From contig WELB01000119.1 of NCBI GenBank assembly GCA_009602725.1, forward strand, positions 44,208 to 108,207: a DNA stretch of 64,000 bases, read 5' to 3'. The position numbers and the translations under genes were made by a program. The stretch's first letter is position 1, and every line of letters starts with the position of its first letter. Under the pieces are notes generated by a model, which saw nothing but the letters and a program-made list of their open reading frames with translations, had not been told where the DNA came from and ran no database searches. This DNA is from Spirogloea muscicola. Its lineage: Eukaryota; Streptophyta; Zygnematophyceae; Spirogloeales; Spirogloeaceae. Below, one piece after another: positions 44,605 through 55,864 of this stretch.

Positions 44605-45496
44605 TGTAGCATCCCTGCCCCTAATCACACAGTTAGGGTCAGAATGTCCTGGTTTGGGTTCAAGCATAGGGTGTTTAGGAGATAATCCTCACACAGAAGA
44701 ATGCCAACGCACGCACGTGCATAGAGCGCAGGGGCATCCTGAGGCACCGCCCTAGGGCGATGATTCTACCAAAAACTTACAGAGAGCCGGCGAAACCCGC
44801 AGCGAAGAGCTGTGGCGACGGGCTGGGCAGCAGGCGGCCACAACAGAGCTGTGGTGGCGGCGGCAGCAGCAGGCAGCGGAGCTGGCTAGGCAGCAGCAGG
44901 GCTGTGTCTCTCTCGGCGTTGGTTGGACCCGGAGCCCAGCCAAGGCCCACAACTTCTATCGTTTCCCCTGCCAGCCTCCCCCGAGGGTGTGATGAGGGTC
45001 GCCCCCAAGGCCTTCCCCAGAAGGGGCGGGCCGGCCAAAGGAAGGACGAAGGGCGGCGCCTTGGGCGGCTCCAAAATGGCGCGAAACGGCGACTTGGGCG
45101 GCTCCAAGGAGACGTGAAGCGGCGCATCACGCGACGCCATTGGACGGCGCGAAGGGACGCCTTGACAGAACCAGTGAGGTACGACGGGGTGCCTTGTGCG
45201 GCATTACTGGGGCGCGACGCGGCGCCTCGGGCGGCACGACGCAGCGCCTCTTACGGTGCCAGAGGGGCGCGAAGTGGCGCCTCTTCGTGCTCCCTCCTGG
45301 CGGCGCCAAGGGGGCGCAAAGCAGTGCCTCCTCGGCGGTGCACGTGCGGTAAGGAAGCCGGGGTTTCGGACAGTACTTAGCGACATGCAGTGGAGCAACG
45401 CTACCGATACCGTTTGGGACTTGCAAACGTTAAGAACGATACAATCATGTAAGGTTACCGGCCTCTTTGCGTCTCTCGATCGGGGGGAACGTTACT
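44605..45496 (-). repeat. 5' LTR-b of Chromo-4
   Basis: Starts TGTAGCATCCCTGCCCC; ends GGGGGAACGTTACT. It shares its distinctive start with the partial LTR at 24351. Confidence 0.8.
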
Positions 45497-47217
45497 GTTG
45501 AGCACATCCAAGCATATCTTCGGCAGCACCAGGCAATTAGCCTACAGGAGATGCAGGGATTGCTCGCCCCACAGCATGGGCGAGCAGTTGGCGCATCTAA
45601 AGCACGCCCCCACAAACAGAGATTGCTAGCAGGCCCCCTTGGGCCAGCAGCCTCATACTGCCTTATCAAGCCCAACGCGCTGCGCCTCCTTGGAGTCGGA
45701 CGATCCAGGGATGGCGATTGGAGGCCCGACAGCTCATCAAACCACTGCCTCGACCTTATCAGATTGAACTGCCGGCAGAGGAAGACGAGGTGGCGCTCTG
45801 AGTCAGCAACTCCATACCCGTACACCAACACACTGAGGGATCAAGTCAGTGGCGGGTATAAGACATCTCCGCTGAAACAATACTACCACAGTGTTGCTGA
45901 GCAAGGCCGGTGCACCAGTCTTGCAAAGCAAAACATGATAGCCCGCCAGATCATACTCCCAAACAACAAAGCTGTACAAGCAGACTGAGGGAGGGCACCA
46001 GGCGTGAGTGCAGACCAGCGCCTGGCCGACAATCAGATTGCCGCCCACCTGCGGCACCGGGTGCTGTGCCGTGCTTCGTAGGCCAGCTACACACCGGGCA
46101 CAAGTGGGTAGGCAGGCGATATACTGACCAGGCATTGAAGGATTGCCGCCGGGAAGAAGAGCCAGTCAGCATTTCAAAGACCCGTTGCGTGGATGTCGAA
46201 GACGAAAGGGTGGCACACTTGCCGCTTCGCCGATAACGACTCCACGTACACACTGGAAAAGCTCTCACGCTTGCAGAGAAGAAACAGTGCAGCATTCAGA
46301 AGGATCCTTGCACTATCAGTTGTAATCCTTAAATTAGATGCAAGGAATCCCCTGATATCAATGTAATATTCCTAATCCTGATCACACAGTTTGGGTCAGA
46401 ACGGTCTGTTGAGGTTTCGGACAAGGGGTGTTTTGCAGACTACCCCCCTTACAGAGTAGCACACCAGCGCCCCCACAGCGCGCACATACGCGCAGATAGC
46501 GCAGCGGAAGTCTTACCCTAAGGCACCGTCGATCGAGGGCAGCAGCTGTCCCCGCGATGGGCGCAGCCTTCACACTTAAAGACAGCCGGAGAGGCCCGCA
46601 GCAACGAGCTGCGGCGACGGGCTGGGCAGCAGGCTGGAGCAGCAGAGCGGTGGTGGCGGCTGCGGCAGCAGGCAGCAGCAGGGCTGTGCCTCTCTTGGCG
46701 TCACGGGTCCGACTGAAGAGTCTGACCCCGGCTTCCTACCGATAAGCGTTCCACCTGCCACCCCTCCCCCCGGGGGTGTGACGAGGTCGCCCCCAAGGTC
46801 CTCCACCGGAGGGGCGGGCCTGACAAATAGGGACACAAAGCGACGCCCTTTGGGCGGCACAAAGAGACGAGAAGCGGTGCCTTGGGCGGCACCAAGGAGG
46901 CGCGACGGTGCGCCTTGGGCGGCACCACGGAGGCGCGACGCTGCGCCTTGGGCGGCACCAAGAGGCGCGACGCGGCGCCTTGGGCGGCTCAAAGGAGTCG
47001 CGAAGCGGCGCCTCCTGGTGGCGCCAAGGGGGCGCAAAGCGGCATCTCCTGGACGGTGCACGTGCGGTACAAAACCCGGGGCCTCGGACCGTACTTAGTA
47101 GCTACATACATTGGAGCAGAGCTACCGGTACCGTTTTGGACTTCCAAGCGGTAGACACGATACGATTATGTAAGGTTACCGGCACCGTTGGCACTCCCAG
47201 ACGGAGAGAACGTTACA
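45497..47217 (-). mobile_element. Chromo-7: right part of a chromovirus split by Chromo-4
   Basis: 5' LTR-b (46362-47217), a diverged primer-binding site CCCTGATATCAA at 46350-46361, and about 860 bp of leader that stops at Chromo-4. The leader resumes, on sequence order, at 24345 and runs leftwards to about 24130. Its 3' LTR was not found. Broken and older than Chromo-4. Confidence 0.65.
46362..47217 (-). repeat. 5' LTR-b of Chromo-7
   Basis: Starts TGTAATATTCC and ends GAGAACGTTACA. It has a 33-bp minisatellite at 46830-47015 with CACC and CGCGACG variants that differ from the Chromo-6 units. Confidence 0.8.
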
Positions 47218-48625
47218 GCGCCTGTGTGGCCAAAAAAGATATCACAATCTCTTCAGGCCGACGGCGCGCAGGCCAGCCCAGATAGATGCCTGCAGCGATT
47301 TGCAAGTCATTGTGGTCTAATCACACAAGCAGAGGCCCTCCGGCCTCCAGACCTTGCAACAAAGCAGAAATTGAGCGCACAACCGTGACTTTGGATGGCA
47401 GGCAAGCTATGACAGCGAGATCAAACAGCACATCTGGCTGAATGCGATTGCTCTCAGAGGCAAGGGTGAGGCACTCACGTTTTCCCTTGGAGTGGCCCTT
47501 GTCTCGGCCCACAGAGCGCTGTGGACGTGGCCTGGAAGAAGAGGGACTTGCCGCCTGGCAGTCCTTGATGTCATGACCCTTGTCGCCGCAGCGAGCAGCC
47601 ACCACCTTCACTCGCGGCTTCTGGAAGCCGCCTTGAGGACGAGCGTTCGACCCCTCCTGAGGGTAGAACCTCTTCTTGCCCCATTCTGCCTCTGTAGATC
47701 CACCTGCCTCCAGCAGGGGACGCTTGCTCGGCCCAATGTCCGGCTTGCTGAGCACTTCCGGGCGTGCTCTACGCTTTACCAATGTGGGAAAATTCACAAA
47801 TGGCTGCGAAGTGGCGGCAATCCACCGCGACACAAGTTCGCATCTTGGCGGGTAGCCTAGCTCAAACCGCTGGCACTGGCCCACCGCCTTCATGGGCTCC
47901 TTGCGCAGCTCAGAAACCAGCAGCCTGAAGCGCCGCACAGAGGCTTCGCCGCTCATGCGGATGGCATTAAGCTTGTCGCGAGCCCAAGCTCAGCACGGAT
48001 ATCGCCATAGGCCGTCACGATGGAAAAACATTCCCAGGTGTTGTACACCTCGGGCGTCGATGACTGCTTCATGGAGTCCCACCACTCACGTGGTTCCCCT
48101 TCGAGATTACTCGCGGCGAGTGGCACTCTTGCCGTCGCCTCCGTATCCATCAAAACGAAATTCGGACATCTGGCTCAGCCACGATTGCAGCCCTCCGGGT
48201 CATCCCGACCGGAGATTTGCCGTGGTACGCCCTGGCAAGTCCATGCGCAGGATAGCCACTGCTCTTGCGCATCAAGTACACCGCGGCATCGACCCCTTGC
48301 ACATGCCGCTCTCTGGCAGCTGCCGGACGAGTAGGACGTGGTGCTCCCCGCACATACTCGCAAGGAGGCTGTATTGAGCTGGGACGTCGCAGACTGGACT
48401 ACCTCCAGGTCCTGCGTGAGGAGTGCCATGCGTTGCACCTCCCCTGCCAACAGGCCCTCTTGGCCCGCGAATCCCAGCTCGGCGTGCCCCTCATGGGCTT
48501 GCCCCGCAGCTGCCACTGCTTCAGTAGCTGGCTCTGCAACAGCCGCTGCCTCAGCAGCCGACCGCTCTACCTCCCCCAAGGAGGGCTAGGCCGTGCACTG
48601 GAAGCGTGCGACTCCATGCTTTCTG
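47218..48625 (-). pseudogene. gag region of Chromo-8
   Basis: Contains ERSAAEAAAVAEPATE, ASNLEGEPREWWDSM, VRRFRLLVSELRKEPMK and RPQGGFQKPRVKV on the minus strand, in the same order as Chromo-5 gag, with a zinc-knuckle-like CGDKGHDIKDC. Confidence 0.7.
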
Positions 48626-49246
48626 GTGAATACTGAGTAATAAATTCAGGCTCCGGCAGTCAGCATATCACACACTCCATACTGCAATACAGGGCATCGC
48701 AAGACTGGTGCACCAGCGAGCGAGCAAGCAAGGCAGCGCGCTAAGCCATACCTCCAAACAGCAGGCAGGCAGACAGCCGCAGATATGACCAAGACCAGTG
48801 CACACGATCGATGCTGGCCACACGACAAAGCTTTACCACACAAACGCTGCATTCTTAAGTTATACCTCAAAGTAGGCAACTAGCAGCGGTGGTCCTCAAA
48901 AAATCTGGCAGTCGATGATCAATGTTGGTCGCTGCTGGCTCCGTGCGCAAAGATGACGTAGCACCTGGCGCTTCCGCTGAGCAGGCTTGCGGACCAACGT
49001 GTCTGGCAAGACAATTTATCTCAACAGTCAAGCGAGCACATCAGGAGGATTCTTGCATCATCAGCAGCAAGTACAGAAGATTACAAGCGCGATAGATGCA
49101 AGCCGCTCTAACACCAGATGTTAGGAACCTCGCCCCAAAACACACAATCAGGGTGAGTCGTCCTTGTTATGTTCGGCTGTAGGGGTTTTGGAGCGAGGCC
49201 ACTGCACGGGGAAGCACTAGCGCATAGGCGCAGCGTGTAACAGAAC

Positions 49247-50348
49247 CTCGTCCTACACACGCAGTCAGGGTGAGCAGTCCGTATTGAGTTGGGTTGTGGG
49301 GGGTTTAGGGACCAACCCACTACAGTGGCAAAGCAATGGCGCATAGGCGCAGCGGAAGACAGGCCCTGTGTCAGCCGCCGTCTGGCAGCAACTCCACCTC
49401 CTGTGGGCGCCAAAGCCGGCGGCTGTGTCCCAAGGGACGCAGCCACGGGCTCCCTGCAGCAAGCCCCGCAGCAGGAGCAGGCAGCAGGCTGCGGCGGCGG
49501 CTGCGGCGGCAAGCAGCGGCAAGGCTGCTCCCGTGGAGGAAGGGCTCGCCCACCGAGGATAGGGGGAAAAGCCAGCCCAAAATAGAATGCACAAAGTACG
49601 AGAAGGGGCAGGGGAAGCACTAAGAAAACTAAGCAAAACAAAAATGTAAGTAGCTACGAAGTACTCGGTAACGCCTGCTAAGCAGCCTCAGGTCAGAGGA
49701 CCTGGGAGAAGGGCTCGTTCATTGAGGATAGGGGCTGAAACAGCCAGCCCAAAACAATTTGAACGAAGGACGAGAAGGGGCCAGGGAAAGCACTGAGAGA
49801 AACAAGCACGAAAGAAAAGAAAGTAAGCAGCTCCTGTGCTTCACAGGTCTGATGAAGGGCTCGCCAATTGAGGATAGGGGCTGGGAAAAGCGAGCCCAAA
49901 AAAGATTGAACAAAGGACGAGAAGGGGCCAAGGGAAGAACGAAGAACAACAAGCACAAAATAGAAACGAAGCAGCTACGAAGCACTCAGTAACCCCTGCT
50001 AAGCAGCCTCAGGTCAGAGAGACTGGGTCCTGGAAGCGGGTCCCCTGGCTAGAGCCAGAGGCAGCAGTGAGGAAGTGCGGTCGGGTCTCAGCCCAAGGCT
50101 CGTAGTGCTTCCCTCGTGCCACCCCCCCTCCAGGGTTGTGAGCGGGTCGCCCCATGGCCTGCCTTGTGGCGGGCCAAAGGTCCTCCTTGAACGGGTGATC
50201 CTAGCGAGTGGTATTTTTGGACGCCCAGGTGAGAGCCACTTGCCCAGCCAGCCAGCCCGCCACCTGGCGGGCCACTTGCCGGCAAACGGCAAGCGTTCAT
50301 GTAACGCTAATAGCACCGTGTGGCTCAACCAAACAACTGGATCGCTAC
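49247..50348 (-). repeat. Inner solo LTR-a
   Basis: Starts TGTAACAGAACCTCG and ends GGATCGCTACA, with near-identical 5-bp flanks. It carries the LINE tail inside. Confidence 0.7.
49521..50070 (-). mobile_element. LINE 3' tail fragments inside an LTR
   Basis: Read in reverse, the DNA gives the ORF end AASGSSQGTRFQ-like, then the stop, then up to three alpha tails with GGGCTGG hairpins (about 49900-49860, 49760-49700 and 49580-49530). Heavily 5'-truncated. Confidence 0.65.
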
Positions 50349-50828
50349 ACAGCAGTAGACAGGCCCTGTGGCGCAAATCCGGCGGCGACTCCACCTCCTG
50401 GGCGCAAGCCAGCAGCTGTCCTTACCAAGGGGCGCGCAGCCACGGACTCCCCGCAGCAAGCCTCGCAGCAGGCTGCGGCGGCAGCTGCGGCTGCAGGCTG
50501 GTAAGCAGCAAGGCTACTCTCAGGCTTCACAGGTCCGGAATGATGTCAGTATCAGCCCAATGCTTGTAATACTTCCCCCGTGCCAACCCCCCCCCTGGGG
50601 TGTGAGCAGGTCGCCCCATGGCCTGCCTTGCGGTGGGCCAAATATCCTCACTTGAACCGGTTAATCCTAGCGAGAAGTATTTTACCGAGGGGCAGGGCCC
50701 GAGCCTGGGCGGGCCACTTGCTCGGCAAACCAGCCCGCCACCTGGCGGGCCACTTGTCCGTTTAACGGCAAGCGGTCATGTAACGCTGACAGCACCCTGT
50801 GGCTAAACCAAACGGCTAGATCGTTACA

Positions 50829-51390
50829 GCCTTCCAATAAAGTGCGCGGCAGTCCACCGCCAACCTTTCTGAGCTTATGTGCGTATCTGTGATTGGTATA
50901 GCACCAACCCGTGGTTTGCAAGCACAACCATCACACGCGCACTTGTATCTGGCCAAGACTTTTGGTGGCAAGGAGACGCCATTGTAGATCTTTACTGCAA
51001 TGCTTGGCGAACAAGTATCATGCAAGAGATGCACGAGCCACCGAAGAGTGGTCATTTGGGTAAGGGAAAGACAAAGAAAGCCATCCAGCTTCTCTTCTGG
51101 TGGCCCGGCTTGAAAGCCCAGGTAAAGTATTTTGCGCCTTGCGCCTCCTGCCAGCGTAGCAAGGCAACGCTCTCATAAGCCTGCCGGATTGCACTAAGCT
51201 TCCTCCGTGGGACTGGTCTGATTTCATTTTGGAGTTCAAGCTACATGAATTGCTACATGGATTGCGTGGGCACGTTTGCCTTGCATCTTTAGCTACATAG
51301 TCGGTGATGCAAGATTATAGGCACCCAGTGGTCGTCCCAAATGGTGCAACCTTACAAAGTCTTGCCACGCAGCTATTCATGTCCTCGGGA
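50829..51390 (+). mobile_element. Chromo-9: integrase fragment
   Basis: Plus-strand integrase zinc-binding region: MRICDWYSTNPWF, WWQGDAIV, MQEMHEPPKSGHLGK and CASCQRSKA (50879-51170), then unclear DNA. It adjoins the outer LTR of Chromo-8. Broken fragment. Confidence 0.65.
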
Positions 51391-51563
51391 ACGTCAGAAG
51401 AAAGGCGCGCGGTGCACATTGAATAACAGGGAGGCCATTTCGAGCCTTACAAAGTCCCGGCGACGAGGAAATAAGCTGCCTAACAGCTCTCTAGTACCCA
51501 CGAATTAGCACATACCTCCGACAAGCTAAGCTGAGGAGCCAGAGCACCACCACGCAAGCTTCA

Positions 51564-52095
51564 ATGAACCAGCCGTTTGGTTAAGCCACATGGCTCTGTT
51601 GGCATTACAAGACCGGCAATTTGGGACAAGTGGGCCCGCCAGGTGGCGGGCTGGCTTGCCGGGCAAGTGGCCCGCCCAGAGGCGGGCCCCGCCCGTCCAG
51701 AAATACCCTCGCCAGGATCCGCCCGTTTAAGGGAGGATCTTTGGCCCGCCGCCTGGCAGGCCATGGGGCGACCCGCTCACATCCCTGGAGGGGGGGTGGC
51801 ACGGGGAAGCACGAAGAGCCTTGGGGGCTGAGGGTCGAGGAAGTACGAGCCGGTGAAGCCCAGAAGCAGCCTTGCCGCTGCTCGCCGCCGCCGCCGCCGC
51901 CGCACCTTGCTGCGGGGCCTGCTGCGCCGGCCTACGCCCAGGAGGTGGAGTCGCCGCCGGACGGCGGCGCCACAGGGCCTGTCTTCCGCTGCGCCTATGC
52001 GTCAGTGCTTTGCCTGTGCAGTGGGTCGGTCCCTAAATCCCCTACAGCCGAACTCAAGAAGGACTGCTCACCCTAACTGCGTGTGTAGGGCGAGG
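51564..52095 (+). repeat. LTR-a copy, end merged into a GGCGAG run
   Basis: Begins TGAACCAGCCGTTTGG and follows LTR-a up to GTGTGTAGGGCGAG. The usual last bases are replaced by a simple repeat (52092-52130). Confidence 0.75.
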
Positions 52096-52130
52096 GCGAG
52101 GGCGATGGCGAGGGCGAGGGCGAGGGGGGC
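52092..52130 (+). repeat. GGCGAG simple repeat
   Basis: About six GGCGAG or GGCGAT units starting at the end of the LTR-a copy. Confidence 0.8.
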
Positions 52131-52250
52131 CATCTGCCTGGCCTGTGCGCGCCCAGCACGCTGGTGTATCGCGAGTGTCTGTTCGGGACAAGGGACGAGC
52201 AGCGCAGGGGTCTTCTCATGACACCCGTCGGGAGGAACCTGTATGGCAGA

Positions 52251-53005
52251 GTGGGACGTTCCATTCGATAAATTACGTCTGAACGAGTGATGAAGACCAG
52301 GCAGGATGGCCGCTTTCCGAGTACTATGGCCTGGCCCAGCGCTTTAAGAGTTGTACGCCCTTGTGATCCCAATAGGACTGTCCACAATTAGTGATACTAT
52401 CATTGTAAGGTCTTTCGAGAGGACGAGACTCAGTCTTGACCCATGAACGCTGCACATTCATCTTTGACACTGGGTATACCCTCACAGATTCAATGCGTTG
52501 CCTATCGTAAAAGATGCCGCCATACGAGGCGATTGAGTGGACGAATCGCGATACTGAGTCGACGGCTTCTTACGTCTGTCCTGACCAACGAGAAAGTCTT
52601 GCTCCTTGCTGAAGTATAGGCACCTCAGCCTGCTTGATTGTCACAATTCTGAGCTCGAATCCTGGACTTAGCTCATGGAAATTGCACACTGTAAGAGATG
52701 CTGGCCCAAGCACGGGCTACAGCAAGAATAAGCCATTTGGTCGGTAATAAGCCATTTGGTCGGGGTTGCAGCGGCAAGCAGCAACAAGTACTGCAGGAGG
52801 GAGGTCTAGGATTTCGAGGGTGGGTGAAGATTTCATTCGCCTCTCATCTCTATACAGCTAAACGGAATGCTGGGCTCCCCGCATCCATCCCTGCCATGGC
52901 GGCCCGTGTGGAATATGTGGCACCGACCGATTTCGTCAACGACCCGTCTACGCCCTGCAGACAATTATCATTAGTCTACCACCGACGTGTTACCCCATCA
53001 CACGT
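52251..53005. other. Intergenic, no gene recognised
   Basis: No protein family was recognised in any frame. A GTCGGTAATAAGCCATTTG segment occurs as a short direct repeat near 52720-52760. Confidence 0.35.
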
Positions 53006-53041
53006 CCTCACCGATTACCGGTGGACCGGTAATCGGTGAGG
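53006..53041. repeat. Perfect 17-bp palindrome
   Basis: CCTCACCGATTACCGGT, two-base spacer GG, then its exact reverse complement. It would form a stable cruciform or hairpin. Confidence 0.9.
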
Positions 53042-55860
53042 TAATCCTCAATCAATCACCCATCAATGCCCTGTCAATAGTTGTTCTACTATCAAGGGGC
53101 TAGCTGAGCGGTCTAACGATCCCGTCAACGTCGACGACCACTGACGGTCTCGCCAAGGTATTCCGGCAGTGGTCGCCTTTCGTTGCCATTTCTGCGCAGC
53201 AAGACCTTATCTGACTTGCACTTACTGACTCGAGGTTACTGAGAGCCCTCTTGCTGCCGTCTTAGCAATCGGTATCTTGCTTTTCCGCCATCCGGCCCCT
53301 TCAGACCTTAACCATTCTTTTGGGCTGGCCTCTCATAGCCACCAGTCAATGATGGTGACTGGGAGCGCTGTTTCCATTCGCGCCCTGACTTCGGATTGCT
53401 CCATTCCCAGCTCGAGGAACTCCCGCGGTCGTCAGCCTGCGAAGTGTCCGTCTCCAGGCATCTGTCAAGCCTTTCCTGCAGCACTGACGGTCCAATTACT
53501 GTCAGCATCACAGTGTGTTTAGTCTCCAGGCATCTTTCAAGTCTTCAGTGCTGGAATAACAATCTAGCTATGTGAATATTGCTACACATGACCAAGTCTT
53601 CATACCTACAATTGTTACACCCTAGCATACATACTAGAAGGACCCTTGACTTCATCAACGCCCCTCTTTAGTACATTTCGTGGCGCCAATGTCCGTGGAA
53701 TCCTTCATCTTCAATGTTTACTTGACGACGTTTAAGTGTTGTTGTCCCTGTAGATCATTTTTGCACATCCGGGGCATTTTGAAGCACGGAGCTGAATTGC
53801 TGCCGATAAATGATTTACTCATCTCTGATCCATTGGCCAAAAGGTGCGTTGTGTGCGTGGAATCGATGGAGGATGAGTAGAGAATGCAACTGATTGAGAG
53901 TGCACTGGACTGTGACCCAACCTGTTATGCCTATCTTCAAAGTGCAGCAACGGGTATTAAACTCGAAGGATGCCGCACCTTATGGCTGCTCGCCTTTCGG
54001 TATTTGCACCAGTTGAATTAGATACGTATGGCCACCGATGCTATGGCATGCAAGAGCATTTGACTCGATGTTACTAAGCTCTCATTTGCTGCAGTCTCCT
54101 GCATAAGTGTGTGGTCTTGGTGCGTTCCGGATGTAGCTAAAACATGTTGGAGGTGATCCAGTCTACGTGCTTGGAAGAATACATGTAAATAGTACATGTA
54201 CTTGGAGTGGAGGTAATCCTCCATACAAAGCCTTTGTGATGACGTCTCCATCACTTCTGTCCTTGCAGAACCGATGTTCGTCTTCCTCTGCAAAGAGTTG
54301 TGCCACATGGAAAGTGTGTGATGCCTATCTGATTGTATGAGTCATGGGTCTTGCAAGAGAGCCATTGTCGGTGGGTACCAAGTCCTCATGCACACAATGC
54401 AGAGTACATGGTGGAAGAACTTTGGCTGTCATCGGTCCGTGCAGACACAATGACGTTACATAAAAAGGAAACGTCAATGTCATACTCCCAACCGTAGGAT
54501 AGACAACTTCTTATCCTGCATCAACCTCGTTGCCAGAGCATTCCGTGTTTGTCGTCATCTTATCACATGGTGTGGTTCACCTCAGTTGTAAGCTGCCACC
54601 GATCGAGCTTAAAGTGCGTGCTTCATCATAATTTCCACGCTGGCAATCGAAGTATTACTTGCGATACTTTCAGCATTTAAGCACATTAATTCTGTACTTC
54701 AACTAAATAGCAAACTCTGTGTACGCCAGTGCAGGCCACCCATTTGGCCTGACCCATGACATTGAGGATGTCTCCAGTCAAAATGCGATGCATTTATTTG
54801 GGGTGCAGAGCAAGCATTGCCCTGCTACGATATAACTAACAAATGGCTCAAGGCTTCAGGCTGTGATGGGGCCGAGAGTTGCAGCAGTGCATACATTGGC
54901 CTTTCCATCACTTGTCCTCTTCCAGGATATGTACTTGTATTGTCTTTCATACATTGAGGACCATCAGCAAGCTCGATGAAATTCCTCTGAAGTAGACGAT
55001 GTGACATACCCTAGCTAGGTGGGTCAGTAATCTGGTCTGACATGATTGATCTTCATAACCTCCGTCCTGAAGTTGGGAACCAAGCACGTTGGAGATCGCC
55101 TCTCAGCATTCAGAATAACCAAGTAGTATTACAAATTCATGATTAACATGATGGACTAGTGTCTATGAGGCAAGGCGGCGTGACGCCCAGGATGTTGATG
55201 CAGCACCTGCTTGTTATTGATGGAGCTACTCGGATGGGCAAGACGATAGTATACACCTTGCAGGTGCAACTTGTGACTCTTACAAGATGACAAACCTGGC
55301 ATCTGGGGAGGCATTTGAGCAAAGGTGTTGGCTCTCACCATCCATGAGGCAACAACACATGTGCAGTGAAGTGCTGCTGATTGCTGCGGACTGGCTGCCA
55401 GGTACTTCCTGCATGATGTCAATGTAGAAAGTGGGGGAAGGAGTCTGGAGGTTGAGTGCGTGCTGCATGTATATTTGTCCTTATTCCAAACATTGATATC
55501 AGCATTCGCAACTTTTAAAGATTTAAGCGACTGATGAAATTTGTAATGACTTACATATCACTTGGTGGAGGCAACGTTTGCTCGTCTGTTGAAGCGTCTA
55601 TGTCACAGGTCTATCATCAAGTGCGTGCCTGAAAGACAGGTTGGCAGAGCTTATTGACAAGCTGAAGGAGGTCATACGACTTGGTCACCTTGCACATGTA
55701 TCTACCTAGTAACTAAATCTGTTTCATCTGGAAACTGCAGGATCCTTTTGCTCTGTGTGTAGCTACTTCTCCCATATGTACATTGCACAAGTACAATTGC
55801 ACAGTTATGCTGGCTCACGCGACGGGGTACATTGGTCCCAGGCCTATGATTGTCCATAGC
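53042..55860. other. Intergenic region downstream of the topoisomerase gene
   Basis: No credible gene was recognised. A hairpin relic with GGGCTGGCCTCTCATAGCC lies near 53320-53340, probably an old LINE tail. Composition is lower in GC than in the mobile-element zone. Unrecognised last exons or the 3' untranslated region of the minus-strand topoisomerase may lie at its right end. Confidence 0.35.
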
Positions 55861-55864
55861 AATC

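Larger units (their letters stand above)
24351..45496 (-). mobile_element. Chromo-4: chromovirus opened to 21 kb by insertions
   Basis: The right LTR-b (44605-45496) has an adjoining primer-binding site. The left LTR-b piece (24351 to about 24507) shares the diagnostic start TGTAGCATCCCTGCCCC, whereas other LTR-b copies start TGTAACGT or similar. The flanks are GTTGG (24346-24350) and GTTGA (45497-45501). The uninterrupted target CAGTTGGGCACATCC is preserved in Chromo-6 at about 40301. Its own parts are gag (42640-44070), pre-RT and RT (33970-33100), RNase H (33025-32480) and integrase (25744-25134 and 24591-24510). It is split by a solo LTR-a, Chromo-5 and Chromo-6. Broken, with well over ten breaks, and older than its guests. 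Confidence 0.7.
47218..50828 (-). mobile_element. Chromo-8: gag part and 5' LTR of a chromovirus
   Basis: On the minus strand: LTR-a' (50828-49127, itself invaded), a primer-binding-like site at 49110-49126, leader (49100-48650) and gag (48620-47218) with the same blocks as Chromo-5 gag (VRRFRLLVSELR, KRPLLEAGG). The left side is cut by Chromo-7. Whether Chromo-3 is its far end, about 23 kb away, is possible but not shown. Broken, probably the oldest layer here. Confidence 0.6.
49127..50828 (-). repeat. LTR-a' split by a second LTR and a LINE tail
   Basis: Outer LTR: 49127-49246 and 50349-50828. Inner LTR: 49247-50348, flanked by CAGCG (49242-49246) and CAGCA (50349-50353). The inner LTR is split by a reversed LINE tail at about 49521-50070. 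Three ages of insertion can be read in 1.7 kb. Confidence 0.7.
51391..52250 (+). repeat. Unclassified short repeat split by LTR-a
   Basis: The left part begins AGAAGAAAGGCGCGCGGTGC and ends near 51563. The right part resumes after the LTR with CCAGCACGCTGGTGTATCGC at 52152, a stretch also present in the copy at 39411-39945. Confidence 0.5.

Noticed and set aside
52698-53039. Plus-strand frame of 113 residues
   Set aside because: It runs into the palindrome, shows no domain and no spliced partner; chance frame is more likely.
54018-55470. Further exons of TOP3A or a separate gene
   Set aside because: Several minus-strand frames have scattered Cys and His, but none gave a convincing zinc-finger spacing or splice pair.
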